Numbered from the stretch's first letter, positions 12,390 to 23,270 are shown. The stretch: DNA of 64,000 nucleotides from Bathynomus jamesi (GCA_023014485.1 JAJOZX010002582.1:174001-238000), one strand, 5' to 3'. The notes: a model not told the origin generated them from the letters alone. Numbers and translations: made by a program.

Positions 12390-12734
12390 TAATTTTATAC
12401 CGTTTGTATGACCATCAATATTGACATAGTGACATAAGTGTACCCATAGGCCCATCCGATGAGCTAGTTATGTAATACGATAGCTACTTTCTATAAAACA
12501 GTATTTTGGAGTATAATAATCCTACTAAAAAAATAAAAATTAAAAAGTGAAAAAAAGCCGAACTTTCTACTTAAAATGATAAAATTTTATTAAAAATGTA
12601 AAGATCTTTGGGTTGTGTGTTTTTCGTAAACCCACAAATAAGATACGAAAGAATTTGTTGTCCAATTAAAAAATGGAAAGGCAAACTTTATAGGATTGCT
12701 GCGTATGTGTCAAAGTTAGTTTTCTTTTCAGGAC

Positions 12735-12963
12735 ATGAGACCTTCCTAGGAAGAAGTGGCTAAGCGACAAAAGTAAAAAATGCCAGAAAACGCAGTTAAA
12801 GTTGTACCAACTTGAAAGTTGCCATAACTTTTGAAGATATTTCGTTGAAATGTCTTCAAAAGTTCAAAATTATGGCAACTTTCAAATTGGTACAAGTTTA
12901 ACTGCGTTTTCTGGCATTTTTTTACTTTTGTCGCTTAGCCACTTCTTCCTAGGAAGGCCTCGT
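12735..12963. mobile_element. Foldback MITE family A, copy 1 (229 bp)
   Basis: The arms of about 100 nt begin with the CCTTCCTAGGAAGAAGTGGC motif and continue through TAAGCGACAAAAGTAAAAAA and GCCAGAAAACGCAGTTAAA, inverted on the right. Related copies are at 33630-33845 and 47527-47755, with a single arm at 48811-48863. It has no coding sequence. Flanks are not clear enough to fix a TSD. Confidence 0.85.
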
Positions 12964-13369
12964 ATCAAAAGAACTGTTACACGTTCCTCTAATTACACAG
13001 GCCTGCGAATGAGAACTTTGTAAGAGTTGTTTTCTTACTAATAATTGATTTTATATAATTCAACTACGCTGATTTCGAATAAGGTGTCCATTTTTTTCTA
13101 TCACGTGAGGATTTTCTGCAAACTGGAAGGGAAAAAACGACATACATAAATATTACGGTATTTATTTCAATTTACATTTGGTACCTATTTCGCTTTGTTA
13201 TACTAATTACAAATGCAAACAATTTTAAAAAGAAAGAAGACTATTAACGTCAATTACATATTCATCTTTATTTGTCTTGAGTTTTTTTTGTGAGATCTAT
13301 GCCTTTTAGTCTCGAATGTACGCGCTGTTACTTTTCTTTTATGTAATAATTTGAGCCCAGTAAAGCCTA
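12964..13369. other. Stretch with no gene seen
   Basis: AT-rich sequence with no recognisable coding, RNA or inverted-repeat structure. Confidence 0.5.
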
Positions 13370-13515
13370 AAGCTTAAGGGCCAAATTAAAAAAAATAAAT
13401 AAATAAATAGTCGAGCTTCACAATTATTTATGTCATTGTAAAAATTGTAAGTTGTAAAAAGACTACTGTATTTATTTTATTATTAATAAAGGTTATTCTA
13501 TTCTATTCTATTCTA
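13370..13515 (+). repeat. Probable LINE 3' remnant with (ATTCT)n tail
   Basis: AATAAAGG followed by about four TTCTA/ATTCT units at 13493-13515 resembles the short tandem tails of CR1/Jockey-type LINEs. No reverse transcriptase coding is attached. It lies just downstream of the minus-strand pseudogene. Confidence 0.35.
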
Positions 13516-13536
13516 ATTCTGCAGTATCCCGTTTCA

Positions 13537-15330
13537 ACATCTAGCAGTAATCAGCCATCATGCTGATGTCCTACCTTCCCTGATATCTCTTCTCCATTTC
13601 TTTGATATCTTGCTGAAACCATTCTCCTTGTTCTTCGCTGAGTGCTCCGAGATTCTCAGGGAAGTACCGTATTTTACGCCTCGTAAGACGCTACAAGTGG
13701 TAAGACGCACCCTATATTTAGCAAAGAATATTTAGGAAAAAAATATTTCGAAGATTTATCAGCCTGACAAAAAATATATTCCCATAACTTTATTAAAAGA
13801 ACATTAAACAAAACAATAACATATGAGCCCTGAAGTGATTTTTGCAGACGTTTTTCAGGAAAAAAGTAGCGTCTTATGAGGCTTAAAATAAGGTAATCCA
13901 AGTGTGAATGTAAGAAATGTAATTTTAAACTCGTATTACAACCCAACTCTTTGAACGTATTTAGCTTGTTGTTCACATTGTTTTGGGAATGTAGGTCCTT
14001 TTTGTTCACCAAAAATTTACTGATAACATCCTTAAAAGTAATCCACGCTTCTTTTTCAAGATTGTTCATTGTTCTTTCAAAGTGTTCATCCAAAGTCAGT
14101 TTTCTAATCTGGAGACCAACGAAAATTTCTTCTTTCAATTTTGCTTCCGAAAGAGTTGGGAATTTACCACACAGATACTTAAAACAATCTCCATCTTCGC
14201 CCAAGGCCTTAACAAATTGCTTCATCAAGCCCAATTTTATGTGAAGCGGAGGTAAAAGGACTTCGTGTCAACCAAACTTTCACGTTGAATGTTTTTAGAA
14301 CCAGGTGTCAGGTTGACTCTGCGTGGCCATTCCTTTTTTATCCAGTGCTGAATTCTTGCTCAGCTATCCCATTCACACAAAAAACACGGAAACTTCGTAT
14401 AACCTGGTTGTTGACCTAACGACATACAAATCACTTTTAAGTTTCTACAAAGTAGTCGACCGTGTTCTTTGTATTTAACCTTAGCTAGAAGAAGCTCAAG
14501 ATTTTCATACGTTTCCTTCAAGTGAACCGAATGAGCTACAGGAACGGATGCATAAAAGTTACCGTTGTGAAGGAGGACGCCTTTTAGACTTCTTTTGGAG
14601 GAATCATTGAAAAGTCTCCACTCATTTGGGTCATAGACTGCAGCGCCTAGCTTAAGTATTAGTTCCGAAACATTGTTGTAATATACCAATGAATTTTCTT
14701 GAGGAATATTGGATGAATTCTTTTTCTCGATTTCTGTACCAGTAAAATGACGTCCCGGGAGAAAGCAAGTTCTTTGCACGAAGTCTGGATCCCAAAATCT
14801 CTGAAGAATCCTTCGGGAGACACACATCTCTTACCAAATCATTAAGTTCACTTTGTGCAAACAATTGGGGTTCTCCAGATGTTTCGGTTTGAAAACAGTC
14901 AATATCATCGTTTCCATCGTCATCAGACACCGAATCAGATGAAGTTATATCAAGAGTGGTTTAGTAGGTACAGGTATACCAGGTCCGTGAGCAACAGGTC
15001 TTATAGCAGACTGAAAGTTTGGATAAGAAATTTCCTTTTTATTTTTAGTATCGTAGCCTCGCACGTTACATGAACAAAAATAGCAGTCATTGCTGCGATT
15101 TCTAGGTTCACGCCAGACCATTGGAATCCCAAAAGGTAAAGAATTCTTTTTTACCTTTACTCCACAGTCTAAGTTGTTCAACACAAACACTGCAAACTTT
15201 ATGTGGAGCCCATGATTTGTCTCGATCCCCAAGTTTCATTCCGAAGTACGCATAGTATGCTTTCTTGACGAAGTCTGTAATATCTCGTCTTTTTTTTTCA
15301 CAGTAAATTTTCCACAAATATAATAGAAAA
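13537..15330 (-). pseudogene. Broken multi-copy arthropod-type protein of unknown function
   Basis: Read leftwards from about 15317, several frames carry one protein in order: MWKIYCEKKRRDITDFVKKA, then a Cys-bearing part (KVCSVCVEQL and CYFCSCNVRG), an acidic linker, a block with FWDPDFVQRTCFLPG and YDPNEWRLFNDSSKRSLKGV, then CMSLGQQPGYTKFPCFLCEW, and finally MGLMKQFVKALGEDGDCFKY with LHFLHSHLDYF. From memory, very similar proteins occur in high copy in insect and crustacean genomes, which suggests a transposon origin, but I cannot name the family or its biochemical role. Frameshifts occur near 15150, 14830 and 14300. A 227-bp MITE at 13667-13893 splits the codons for HLDYFPENL. After it the reading continues as ENLGALSEEQGEWFQQDIKE down to about 13537, with an in-frame stop. 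Confidence 0.8.
13667..13893. mobile_element. MITE with TA TSD inserted in the pseudogene, 227 bp
   Basis: The ends are CCGTATTTTACGCCTCGTAA and, inverted, CCTTATTTTAAGCCTCATAA. The flanking TA at 13665-13666 and 13894-13895 is the duplicated target. Removing the element with one TA joins the pseudogene codons exactly (GGAT-TA-CTTCCC reading D-Y-F-P), which proves the borders. It has no transposase. The TA target suggests Tc1/mariner-type mobilisation. Confidence 0.9.
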
Positions 15331-15984
15331 TGTTTGGGCTATTTACGCACCCTCTGGTTGCCATAGCGACAAATAAACAAATTTCAAAAGAGAAATATAA
15401 TCACCTCGCACGCACTAGACAGACTGTTGTTTTGTTTTTTTCTGTTTAAGGTGCTTCAACCCTGCTGGATTATTGACACCACTTTTTTTTTTTTGACTTC
15501 CCGAAGGAAGGTTGCAAAATTAAGAAAAAAATAAAGACAGACTGACTTATCTCGTGGCTTGTCAATCACTTATATACTAGCGGTACGTTTCTCGAATGTT
15601 CTACAAGACGCTATGACGTCACTTCTGATCTGGAAGCATTTATAGGCAGTAGTTTTTAATCAAAATTTAATTGAGTCAATTTTAATGAAAATTACTTACA
15701 TACGTAAATATGAAATATGACATTTTGTGAAGAATCTGTACGTGATGGCGAAAAATGAATATTATTTTCGGAATCAGCGTGCAAAAATTACTATATATGT
15801 GATAAAATATTTCCGACAACAAAACCAGCGCGGGTCTGTGTTATTAGTTATTACTCTTACTGAAACTTTCGGTCGACCATATTTTGGTATTCGGACTTTA
15901 CGGTCAGTTTGACCGAATTGTTCGATCCGTCCGAATAGCTGCTTTATACCCGACTTCGACTTCGTCATGGCCATGTCACAACAT
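15331..15984. other. Stretch with no gene seen
   Basis: No coding family is recognised. A minus-strand frame of about 66 codons at 15774-15974 is open but matches nothing I know. Confidence 0.4.
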
Positions 15985-16560
15985 CACTGAGTCTAAGCGA
16001 CATCAGGACTGTTTGGTAGTCGGGTGGATGACCCTCCCTCTCCGTTCAGATGATGTACCAATCTTTACGTAACTAGGATCCCGGGTAAAACCTTAGGTCC
16101 CTTCCGTAGGGTAACCAGGTTTTCTGGAGTTAAAAGCGGGACTTTCTCGAATAATGAATAGAAAATATTGCGCTCGCTTACATCCAATAGTCTACTGGTA
16201 TAAAACAGGTTGTAACATAAAATTATATTTAGTGAATGCCTCAAAAATAACCCGCTTACCTTTTAATTATCGTACTTTCCACATGGATTTGCTTTACGGC
16301 AGCAAAAGTCCCTTAATTAAAGTCATTGCTTACAGGTAGTAATTTTGATAAAGCGGGACATTTAAGTTCATCATCTCCCAAAGTGGGATATTTCCGCGTC
16401 CCCTAAAGTTTCTAGGGGACAGCGGGACATATAGCTAAAAAGGGGGGGACAGTCCGCCGAAATCGGGACATCTGGTCATTTTACCCTTCCGTCACACGAC
16501 TTTTGCCGTTACGTTTGACTTTTTTTTTTTTTTTTTTAAGCTGAAAATTTGAAAGTGTTT
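15985..16560 (+). repeat. SINE with 5S-like head (copy 4), split by an insertion
   Basis: GTCTAAGCGACATCAGGAC and GTCGGGTGGATGACCCTCC resemble 5S rRNA internal sequence and are followed by CCGTTCAGATGATGTACCAA and GGATCCCGGG. The tail is interrupted after GGTCCCTTCCGT (16107) and resumes at 16484 with CCCTTCCGTCACACGACTTT. Copy 3 at 7250-7412 has the corresponding uninterrupted CCCCTCCGTCACATAAC. Confidence 0.55.
16108..16483. mobile_element. TIR element with 9-bp TSD inserted in a SINE, 376 bp
   Basis: CCCTTCCGT is duplicated at 16099-16107 and 16484-16492. The ends AGGGTAACCAGGTTTTCTGG and, inverted, TAAAATGACCAGATGTCCCG are only partly similar, sharing GTAA and CCAG blocks. Internally GCGGGAC-type motifs recur in both orientations. 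It is non-coding. A TSD of 8-9 bp fits hAT or Mutator-like superfamilies. Confidence 0.65.
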
Positions 16561-17324
16561 TTCTTATCTTGGTTTTTTTGCTTATTGCGTTAGCTTAATG
16601 ATAATATAATACTAATAAAAAGTAGATTCACCAACAGACCTTATCTTGTTAACGAAAGGTTAAGCTAACAGTAAACTGGTGATCGATACATCTTTACTTT
16701 TTCATTTAAAAAGTTTAAAGTAAAAATAATTTCGTAAATTGGGACTCTCTTTTACCCCCCCCCCCCCCCCCTCTACGAGTTCAGTTCAGATTCAAATAGA
16801 AATTAAGTAGTAATTAGGTAGCCTACATAATATATTGTATAATTACGAATTAAGCCTATTATTTATTGGTACTTAACAGTTTTTGGACTAAAAATTCTCT
16901 TTCGAATAAATTTAAGTGTAACAGCCGTTAAGCGTCTCAGTATACAGGGTATAGCCGAAAGTTTGGCATCACCTTGGAAGCTTTTTATTGCGATATTAGA
17001 TATTACCAAAAGTTACTTACGAACATCATTGACATATTTTGAAAATGTCGAAACATTTCTTATAGTTAATAAAAAAAAATGTTTGGACCACACTTTCATA
17101 TATTATATTTATTATATTACATTTATTTTTTGTTATTTGATTTAATCATATTTTTAGTCCTTTTTTGGCAGAGTTTTTTTTTACAAGTTAAAAGTAGAAA
17201 GTGTTGGTAAAGTGTTGGTAGAATTAAAACTGGAAATTGGTGATGCATGCATTACGTCAACAAAATATTATTAATAAAAGCAAAACGTTTCATTTCACTT
17301 CACTAGGAAACGTTTAATATATAT

Positions 17325-17403
<79 letters not shown>

Positions 17404-17683
17404 CTTACACTGATGAATTACAAAATAAATAATAGTTCCCATATTTGGTGTTTGGCTTTTCGGTCAGATCAAGGTTCGTACACCTTTAATTTGGTATTCG
17501 ATAAAATATATATATATATATTACGCAAAAAATTTAGGATCTTTTGTTATTGTTTTATTTACATATTTAATAATAATTATCACATAGGACATTTACGATT
17601 TTTTACTACATTCACCACTAATCTCTTAGACAGACCTTTCGCTTACTCGCTAAGTGTGTGTGTGAATTTCTTTTGGTATTCAC
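16561..17683. other. AT-rich stretch with no gene seen
   Basis: Holds a poly-T (16520-16537 region), a 17-nt poly-C (about 16755-16771), a lone CAGGGTATAGCCGAAAGTTT end-like sequence at about 16945 without a matching partner, and a TA tract of about 85 bp at 17316-17401. Confidence 0.5.
17316..17401. repeat. (TA)n tract, about 85 bp
   Basis: Long TA dinucleotide run with a few AATA interruptions. Confidence 0.95.
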
Positions 17684-18164
17684 CAGACACGGGGTCTATT
17701 ATTGGGTTTCTATTACTATTACTGTTGCTTTTGATTTCTTCTAGTACTATTACTATGTCATCTATTATTATTGCTATTACTATTACTTTTGTATGTGGGG
17801 TACTTCGCTCATTTGAAAAGGATCTTTGTCTATTTAAATGCAATTAGAAGCAGTGCGTTAACAAATATTTGTTTCAACCAAATCATTACAATTTCAGAGA
17901 CTGTACATCTTCATAAATTTTACTTTATTGAAGGAAAAATTTGTCACAATATTAGTTCACATACGTGTTTAGTTTAATTTAGAGGAGATTTTGTTCATTT
18001 TTCAGTTCTTTGTTCACACAATATGTCCATTGCCACTGTAATAGAAAAGTAATAGACTATTATCTATTACTTTGCTTTCTGTTACTATTACAGCCAAAAA
18101 ATTATGATCTATTACTATTACTTGAAAAATCCTGTAATAGTCTATTACTATTACCCCATGTCTG
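17684..18164. mobile_element. hAT-type MITE with 8-bp TSD, 481 bp
   Basis: The perfect 8-bp duplication GTATTCAC lies at 17676-17683 and 18165-18172. The TIRs are CAGACACGGGGT and, inverted, CAGACATGGGGT. The interior is dominated by TATTAC/GTAATA repeats near both ends. It contains no transposase, so it depends on a hAT enzyme elsewhere. Confidence 0.9.
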
Positions 18165-18251
18165 GTATTCACTACTGTCTTCAGGTTAGTAATCTATAAT
18201 AATTCTTTCCAGACTTTTTTGCCTACATGTTAGATTGAAAATTTATTTTTT

Positions 18252-18372
18252 TCTTGGTTTCCTTGGTTTTGCTTCCGCCCGAATTGTTCATTCTGACGAA
18301 GGTCAAGCTTGTCACTCCACCTTAGACCTACAGTTTAACGTGGAATCCGAAACACGCCCCTCCAGCAGCCCA
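18252..18372 (-). repeat. tRNA-like SINE, single-unit copy 2
   Basis: It matches the second unit of the dimeric SINE: on the minus strand a B-box-like GTTTCGGATTCC followed by ACGTTAAACTGTAGGTCTAA and GGTGGAGTGACAAGCTTGAC. It lacks the first tRNA-like head, like the copy at 1972-2090. Confidence 0.65.
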
Positions 18373-18464
18373 AGAAAATTTAACTAGACATGCTTCCTCC
18401 GAAGCTTCGTGATTGTTTTGAATGCAGTGAAAAGTTTCTTCAGTACTTTTTCTTAGCGTTGTCT

Positions 18465-18500
18465 GATCTTTTCCGTTTGACTGCCGCCATTGAAACATAA
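18465..18500 (-). repeat. Inverted 36-bp copy of the LINE ORF1 start
   Basis: On the minus strand this is identical over 36 nt to 18865-18900, including the ORF1 start codon (ATG at 18490) and the codons for MAAVKRKRS. Beyond that the minus-strand frame stops after about 16 codons. It is the mirror image of the ORF1 start across the foldback at 18672-18858. Confidence 0.85.
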
Positions 18501-18671
18501 TTAAACTTTTTGTATTTTAACTGAAATGTCTTGATGATACAAAATAAGTTACTTTATAAAAAAGCTTTTCTTAATTTCCCCTTCAAATTTTGTTTCTTAT
18601 AAACAATTTTAATTACTTTCAAGATCCATGCTTAATTTTTAAGTTTTAATCGTGTACTCAGAAAAATAAGG

Positions 18672-18858
18672 GGATCACCTGAAGATCAGGGCCTCCAGCC
18701 TTCTTTAGTTAGCTTTATAAGGCTAACTAACAAAAATATCACGACCTAACCTAACCAATCGTCAAGGTCGTACAGTTGACCTAACGATTGGTTAGGTTAG
18801 GTCGTGATAGTTTCGTTAGTTAGCCTTATAAGGCTAAGTAAAAAAGGCTGGGGGCACT
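18672..18858. mobile_element. Foldback element family B, copy 1
   Basis: The arms begin GGATCACCTGAAGATCAGGG and include GCCTTATAAGGCTAACTAA and an inner CCTAACCAATCGTCAAGG block. A second copy lies at 32683-32882. The right terminal 20 nt are degraded here. Non-coding. Confidence 0.8.
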
Positions 18859-18865
18859 CACCTCT

Positions 18866-19660
18866 TATGTTTCAATGGCGGCAGTCAAACGGAAAAGATC
18901 CGCGTTGTCTTCTAAAACTTCAGTTTTCAGATTTTGCGTAAACGGAGAAGAACTACGAAACGAGGTAATTTCGGTGAGAGATGAACTTCGAAAGATTAGG
19001 GGAGATGCGACTGCGTTGAGGAAAGAATTTAGTTGGGCACAAACCTTGTTTAAACAGCACAAACCTCGTTTAAGAGTGATTGCAACCAATAGAGTTTCCG
19101 TTTTAAAGCCAGAGCAGAATGACACGCGAGATTTTAGGCTAGTTGGCGACTTTATTATTCGAGACAGTTCTGCGGTAGGAACTCAACTCTGAGGAGGAGA
19201 TACTGCTATCCTGGAGCCCGTATTGGCAACATCACGGACTTCATAGACGAGTTTGGTGAAGATGCTGATCAAAATACGATATATATGTTGTATGTTAGGA
19301 CTAGCGATGTTAATATTTCCAGGTCAGAATAGCTAATAGAGAAAGACAAGCGGCTGATGCGGACTTTAAAAGATAGGGCCAGAAAGTTAATTTTTTCAGA
19401 ATTTCTTCCTAGAATAACGGAATCCGACGACTCTTTCAGCAGAGCTACTACTTACACGAATAATATTAAGTTTCTTCGCCAACAGGAAAATGTTGAATTT
19501 GTGGCGTCATGTTTATAATAAAAAAGATTTATTTTTGCGTGATGGTTTTCGCCCGAATGGCGTGGGAGTAGCTCGTCTTGGTAGACTATTTCATAGCTCT
19601 TCATCGCTTTTCAGGTATAAAAATGGCGAAACTCGTAAGCATGCGACCAGCCTAACATAA
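18866..19660 (+). pseudogene. LINE ORF1 with SGNH esterase-like domain, broken
   Basis: ORF1 of a CR1-clade-like retrotransposon, a chaperone/RNA-binding type protein. The reading starts at 18875 with MAAVKRKRSALSS and a coiled-coil-like segment. It then shows FRLVGDFIIRDSS, the GDS-like first block of SGNH esterase-type ORF1 proteins. Frame changes follow near 19190 and 19500. Further on the codons read YVGTSDVNI after correction and then DGFRPNGVGVARLGR, the later block where the esterase Asp/His would lie. The homology rests on motif order. It is not functional because of stops and shifts. Confidence 0.65.
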
Positions 19661-20164
19661 ATTTTCCTTACAGTGAGCGACTGCCTGCCTCGAAATTCTA
19701 CTGCGGTACTCAAAATTTTATAAATTTATTTTATATTAACGCTCGAAATTTAAGATTTAAATTTGATGAACTGTTAAGTATCGTCCTTGACAAAAAATTT
19801 GAGGTTGTAGCAGTTACTGAATCGTGGTTAAATACAGAGAGTAGAAATTGTTTGTTGAAATTGAAGACAATTCACGAAAGAAATTAATTGTAGGTTTAGT
19901 ATATAGGCCTCCCTCTCAGACTGTCGATAGTGACAATAGGCTTCAGGAACTAGTTTCTGATGTAAGTAGCGATAATTATGGGAGATCTTAATTTACTTTG
20001 CACGGAGTGAGGTGGTTCTTTACAGTCTAATTCTGGTCGTCGCTGGTATGAGTCTGAGCGTCTGGTCGAAAATTCACTTTTTCAAATGGTTAGGGATCCC
20101 ACGAGAGATCACAATATTTTAGATTTAGTTTTAAGTACGGACCAACACTAAATTGATAATACGA

Positions 20165-20465
20165 GCTGAAGTGGGTCCGTAGGGCCCACTTAGCTAGACC
20201 CGCGGTGCTGGGGCCTTCGGCCTCCCAATTACTGGGAAGTCAATTATTCGGTCAATAAAATTATAGGAAAGAACACAGCCATGAAAATCTTAAGCTTCAC
20301 AAATCTTAGTACAATGGGTTCGGCTGTGAAGCTTAAGATTTTCATGGCTACGTTCTTTTCTAGGTAAAGTGGGCCCCACGGGCCTATTTACCTAGACCTG
20401 CGGTGCTGTGGCCTTCGCCCCACCCCCAACTACTGGGTGGGGTGGGGGTCAATTGTTAAGTTCAC
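20165..20465. repeat. Composite insert: direct repeats around a hairpin
   Basis: Two related blocks of about 85 nt run in the same direction (about 20178-20262 and 20364-20460), each containing GTGGGNCC...GCGGTGCTG.GGCCTTCG and ending near TCAATTRTT. Between them CCATGAAAATCTTAAGCTTC is repeated inverted (about 20279-20298 and 20328-20347). The block interrupts the endonuclease codons of the LINE. Confidence 0.6.
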
Positions 20466-21649
20466 AAAAGTTCCTCGTGAACTTAAAGTAAATCTTAAGC
20501 TTTCACTGCCTTAATAATTTATTTTCAAAATCTTTGGTATCCGATTTCAGCTTTTGAAATAATTTTTTTGATAGACTCTGCCTTAAGTACATTGTATAGA
20601 AGATCTTTGTAAGAGACTACGTCTTCACCAGTGATCATCGGCAAATAACATTTGAAATTAAAATTAATGTTCATAATTCGAAGAGCCTGGAATGGAATAC
20701 ATTTTGGATTTTAAAAGAGCTAAATTTCGTGACGTGAAACTGCAACTTTCGACCCCATAATAGGGATGAAATTTTATTTCGAGATGATATTAATGACACA
20801 CAGAATTCTTTTTATAATTATTTTAAACGCTTAGAACTGAATAATATTCCATTACATAAAAGAGATTGTGGCGGCCAAGTCTGTTAAACCTAAATGGTGG
20901 AATGTTGAAATTAAAAGTAGCTTAACGTTAAAAAGGAACGCGTATTTCAAATTTGAAGAAACAAATAATTCGTTTGATGAAAAGTTATTGAAAAGGAGAA
21001 GCAAAAAATCTTATTAGAAAAAGTAAAAGCGCAACTATGAGCTATATATAGTGAACCAAATTAAATTCAATCCGAAGGAGTTCTATAATTACGTTAGAAT
21101 AAAAAAGTAGCTTCGCGGACTATATTGGTCCACCTACGGACGAAAACAACGAAAAAATTTACGATTATCATGCTCGGTGATGATCATTTAAAGCTTTACG
21201 ATTTTATCATTAGTGAAAGCGAAGTACTCTCGGTCATAGGTAAAATTACTGTAATGCTAATAAAACTTCCAGTCCAGATAAGCTCTACCCCCAGGGTACT
21301 TAAAGAAGTGAACTGCGCGATAGTCCCTCCTCTCACATATATATATTTAATAATAATAAATCGTTACAGTCTGGAGAAGTTCCACTCGATTGGAAACTTG
21401 CGAACATTACGCCAATATTGAAGAAAGGGAACAACAAATCACTTCCGAGAAATTATCGTCCCATTAGTCTGACTTCAGTAGTTGGTAAACTTATGGAGAA
21501 GGTCGTCCGGGACAAAAGAGTTATTATCACTTAGAAATTAATAATTTTGTTAAAAATTCCCATCACAGTTTTCGACGTAATCGTTTCTCGTCTTATTAAT
21601 TTATTCGACTTCTTTAATGACATCGTAAATATATACTGTATATATATAT

Positions 21650-21681
<32 letters not shown>

Positions 21682-22094
21682 CAGGGTGGGCCGTAAGTTT
21701 CCATACATAGGAAAAATAAACATTTTTTTATGGACAACCATTTTTATTTATATAATATGCTCTACATGGTTGCCATTGTTTTGAAAACACATTTCAATAC
21801 GTGTTCCCCACTGTTGATGAACACGCATTAGCACAGTTGACGTTATGCTCGTAATGGCGTTAGTGATACGTTCCTTTAGATGATTTATGTCTCGTATCTT
21901 TTCCTGATACACCATGGCCTTCAAGTGCCCCAAAGATAGAATCAAGGGGGGTGAGATCTGGGGATCTGGGAGGCCACTCCACAGGACCACGCCGACCAAT
22001 CCAAGCATCCGGAAACTGCTGATCCAAATACCGACGCACGTGAAGACCATAACGTTTAAATTTTCCTATGTATGGAAACTTACGGCCCACCCTG
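21682..22094 (-). mobile_element. Tc1/mariner deletion derivative, 413 bp (copy 1)
   Basis: TIRs CAGGGTGGGCCGTAAGTTTC with TA on both sides, inside TA tracts. The minus strand encodes only the transposase C-terminus: RRYLDQQFPDAWIGRRGPVE, then SPDLTPLD carrying the last catalytic aspartate, then a tail ending QQWGTRIEMCFQNNGNHVEH. The 5' end is joined directly to that fragment, so the N-terminal three-quarters are deleted. It is nearly identical to 61442-61852. Confidence 0.9.
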
Positions 22095-23040
22095 TATATA
22101 TATATATATATATAATATATATACACAAAGGTGGGCAGGACCGAGTTCCAAAAGGACCGAACTCCAGGAACTCGGTCCTTTTTAAGGACCGTGAGCGGGA
22201 AAGTCGGTCCTTTTCTCAGTGAGGACCGAAATGAGATTTTCAAAAGGCGTTTAATAAAATGCCCCGTAAGATAAACCTCGATTTCACCGATTTGATGGTA
22301 AATTGCTGGAAAAATGTTGGAAATTTAGCAAATGAACTTTATTATGGATAAATGTAAAAGGTTGCATAGCGGTAGAACCAATGTCAAATAAGAGATTCTC
22401 GTTCAGTTCTGGTCCCCATATTTACGACAGAAATAGAATGGAGAGAGTGCGCGCGGCGGACGGAATACTAAGATGATTCCGGGTTAAGAAACAAATCATC
22501 CACTGCCCGTTTAAAAACGCTAAATTTATTCTCACTCGTAAAAATGGCGATTTCGAGGAGATTTAATCCGAGTGTTTAAAATTATTAAAGGTTTTGATAA
22601 GATCGACGCCGAAAAAAATATTTCCCATTCGCGAATGCAGATATAACTCGCGGTAATAGTCTGAAATGAAGGGGGGTAAACATTTTAATTCTAATGAAGC
22701 TAAATAATAGAATACGGTATACTTTTTCTTCAAATCGTGTCGTTAGTTCGTGGAATGGATTGCCAGCGAGCTTAGCCCAAAGTAATTCGGTTGAGTCCTT
22801 TTAAAAAGAGACTAGACGCTTATCTTGCCTTAAACCTTCAGTTAAAAAACATTTGTAGAAATTTCATTCAAATTCCTTCATCCTTCGCTTCAAAATTTTC
22901 ACTCGTCTTTTAAATTTTCTTCCATCTTTTAACCTTCATCCTCAAACAGACAGACTCGTAGGGAAGGGACCAGTCGGTCTGGCGTCTTTTTTTATAGTTC
23001 TTTTATAATATTTATAATTATATTGAATAAAATTAACTGT

Positions 23041-23215
23041 AAAATACCTATTTTAATTTCAGCGTTTGGCGAATAGAATTAATTAAGTAACCAAAGGTTT
23101 ACTTTAAAATAAGCCTATTATCAGATTTGTAGTCGAAGGCCTATTATTAATTAAAGGAATGAACGGCATACAGCCCTACCGTATTTTTAGATAAGGGTTT
23201 TAAAATCAAACTGTT

Positions 23216-23270
<55 letters not shown>

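Larger units (their letters stand above)
19661..23040 (+). pseudogene. LINE ORF2 (endonuclease plus reverse transcriptase), heavily degraded
   Basis: This would encode the endonuclease/reverse transcriptase that copies the element by target-primed reverse transcription. Fragments in order: YINARNLRFKFDELL and VVAVTESWLN (endonuclease start), VGLVYRPPSQTVDSDN, MGDLNLL-like, DPTRDHNILDLVLS, TSDHRQITFEIK (endonuclease end), then RT pieces PLTYIYL and NYRPISLTSVVGKLMEKVV, and near the 3' end VRAADGILR and ESFKKRLDAYLALNLQ. Many stops and frameshifts are present. It is interrupted by a composite repeat (about 20160-20640) and by TA tracts with a 413-bp Tc1/mariner derivative (21682-22094). Confidence 0.75.

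Noticed and set aside
16945..17310. Tc1/mariner element starting CAGGGTATAGCCGAAAG
   Set aside because: A single end-like sequence after TA, with no matching right end before the TA tract.
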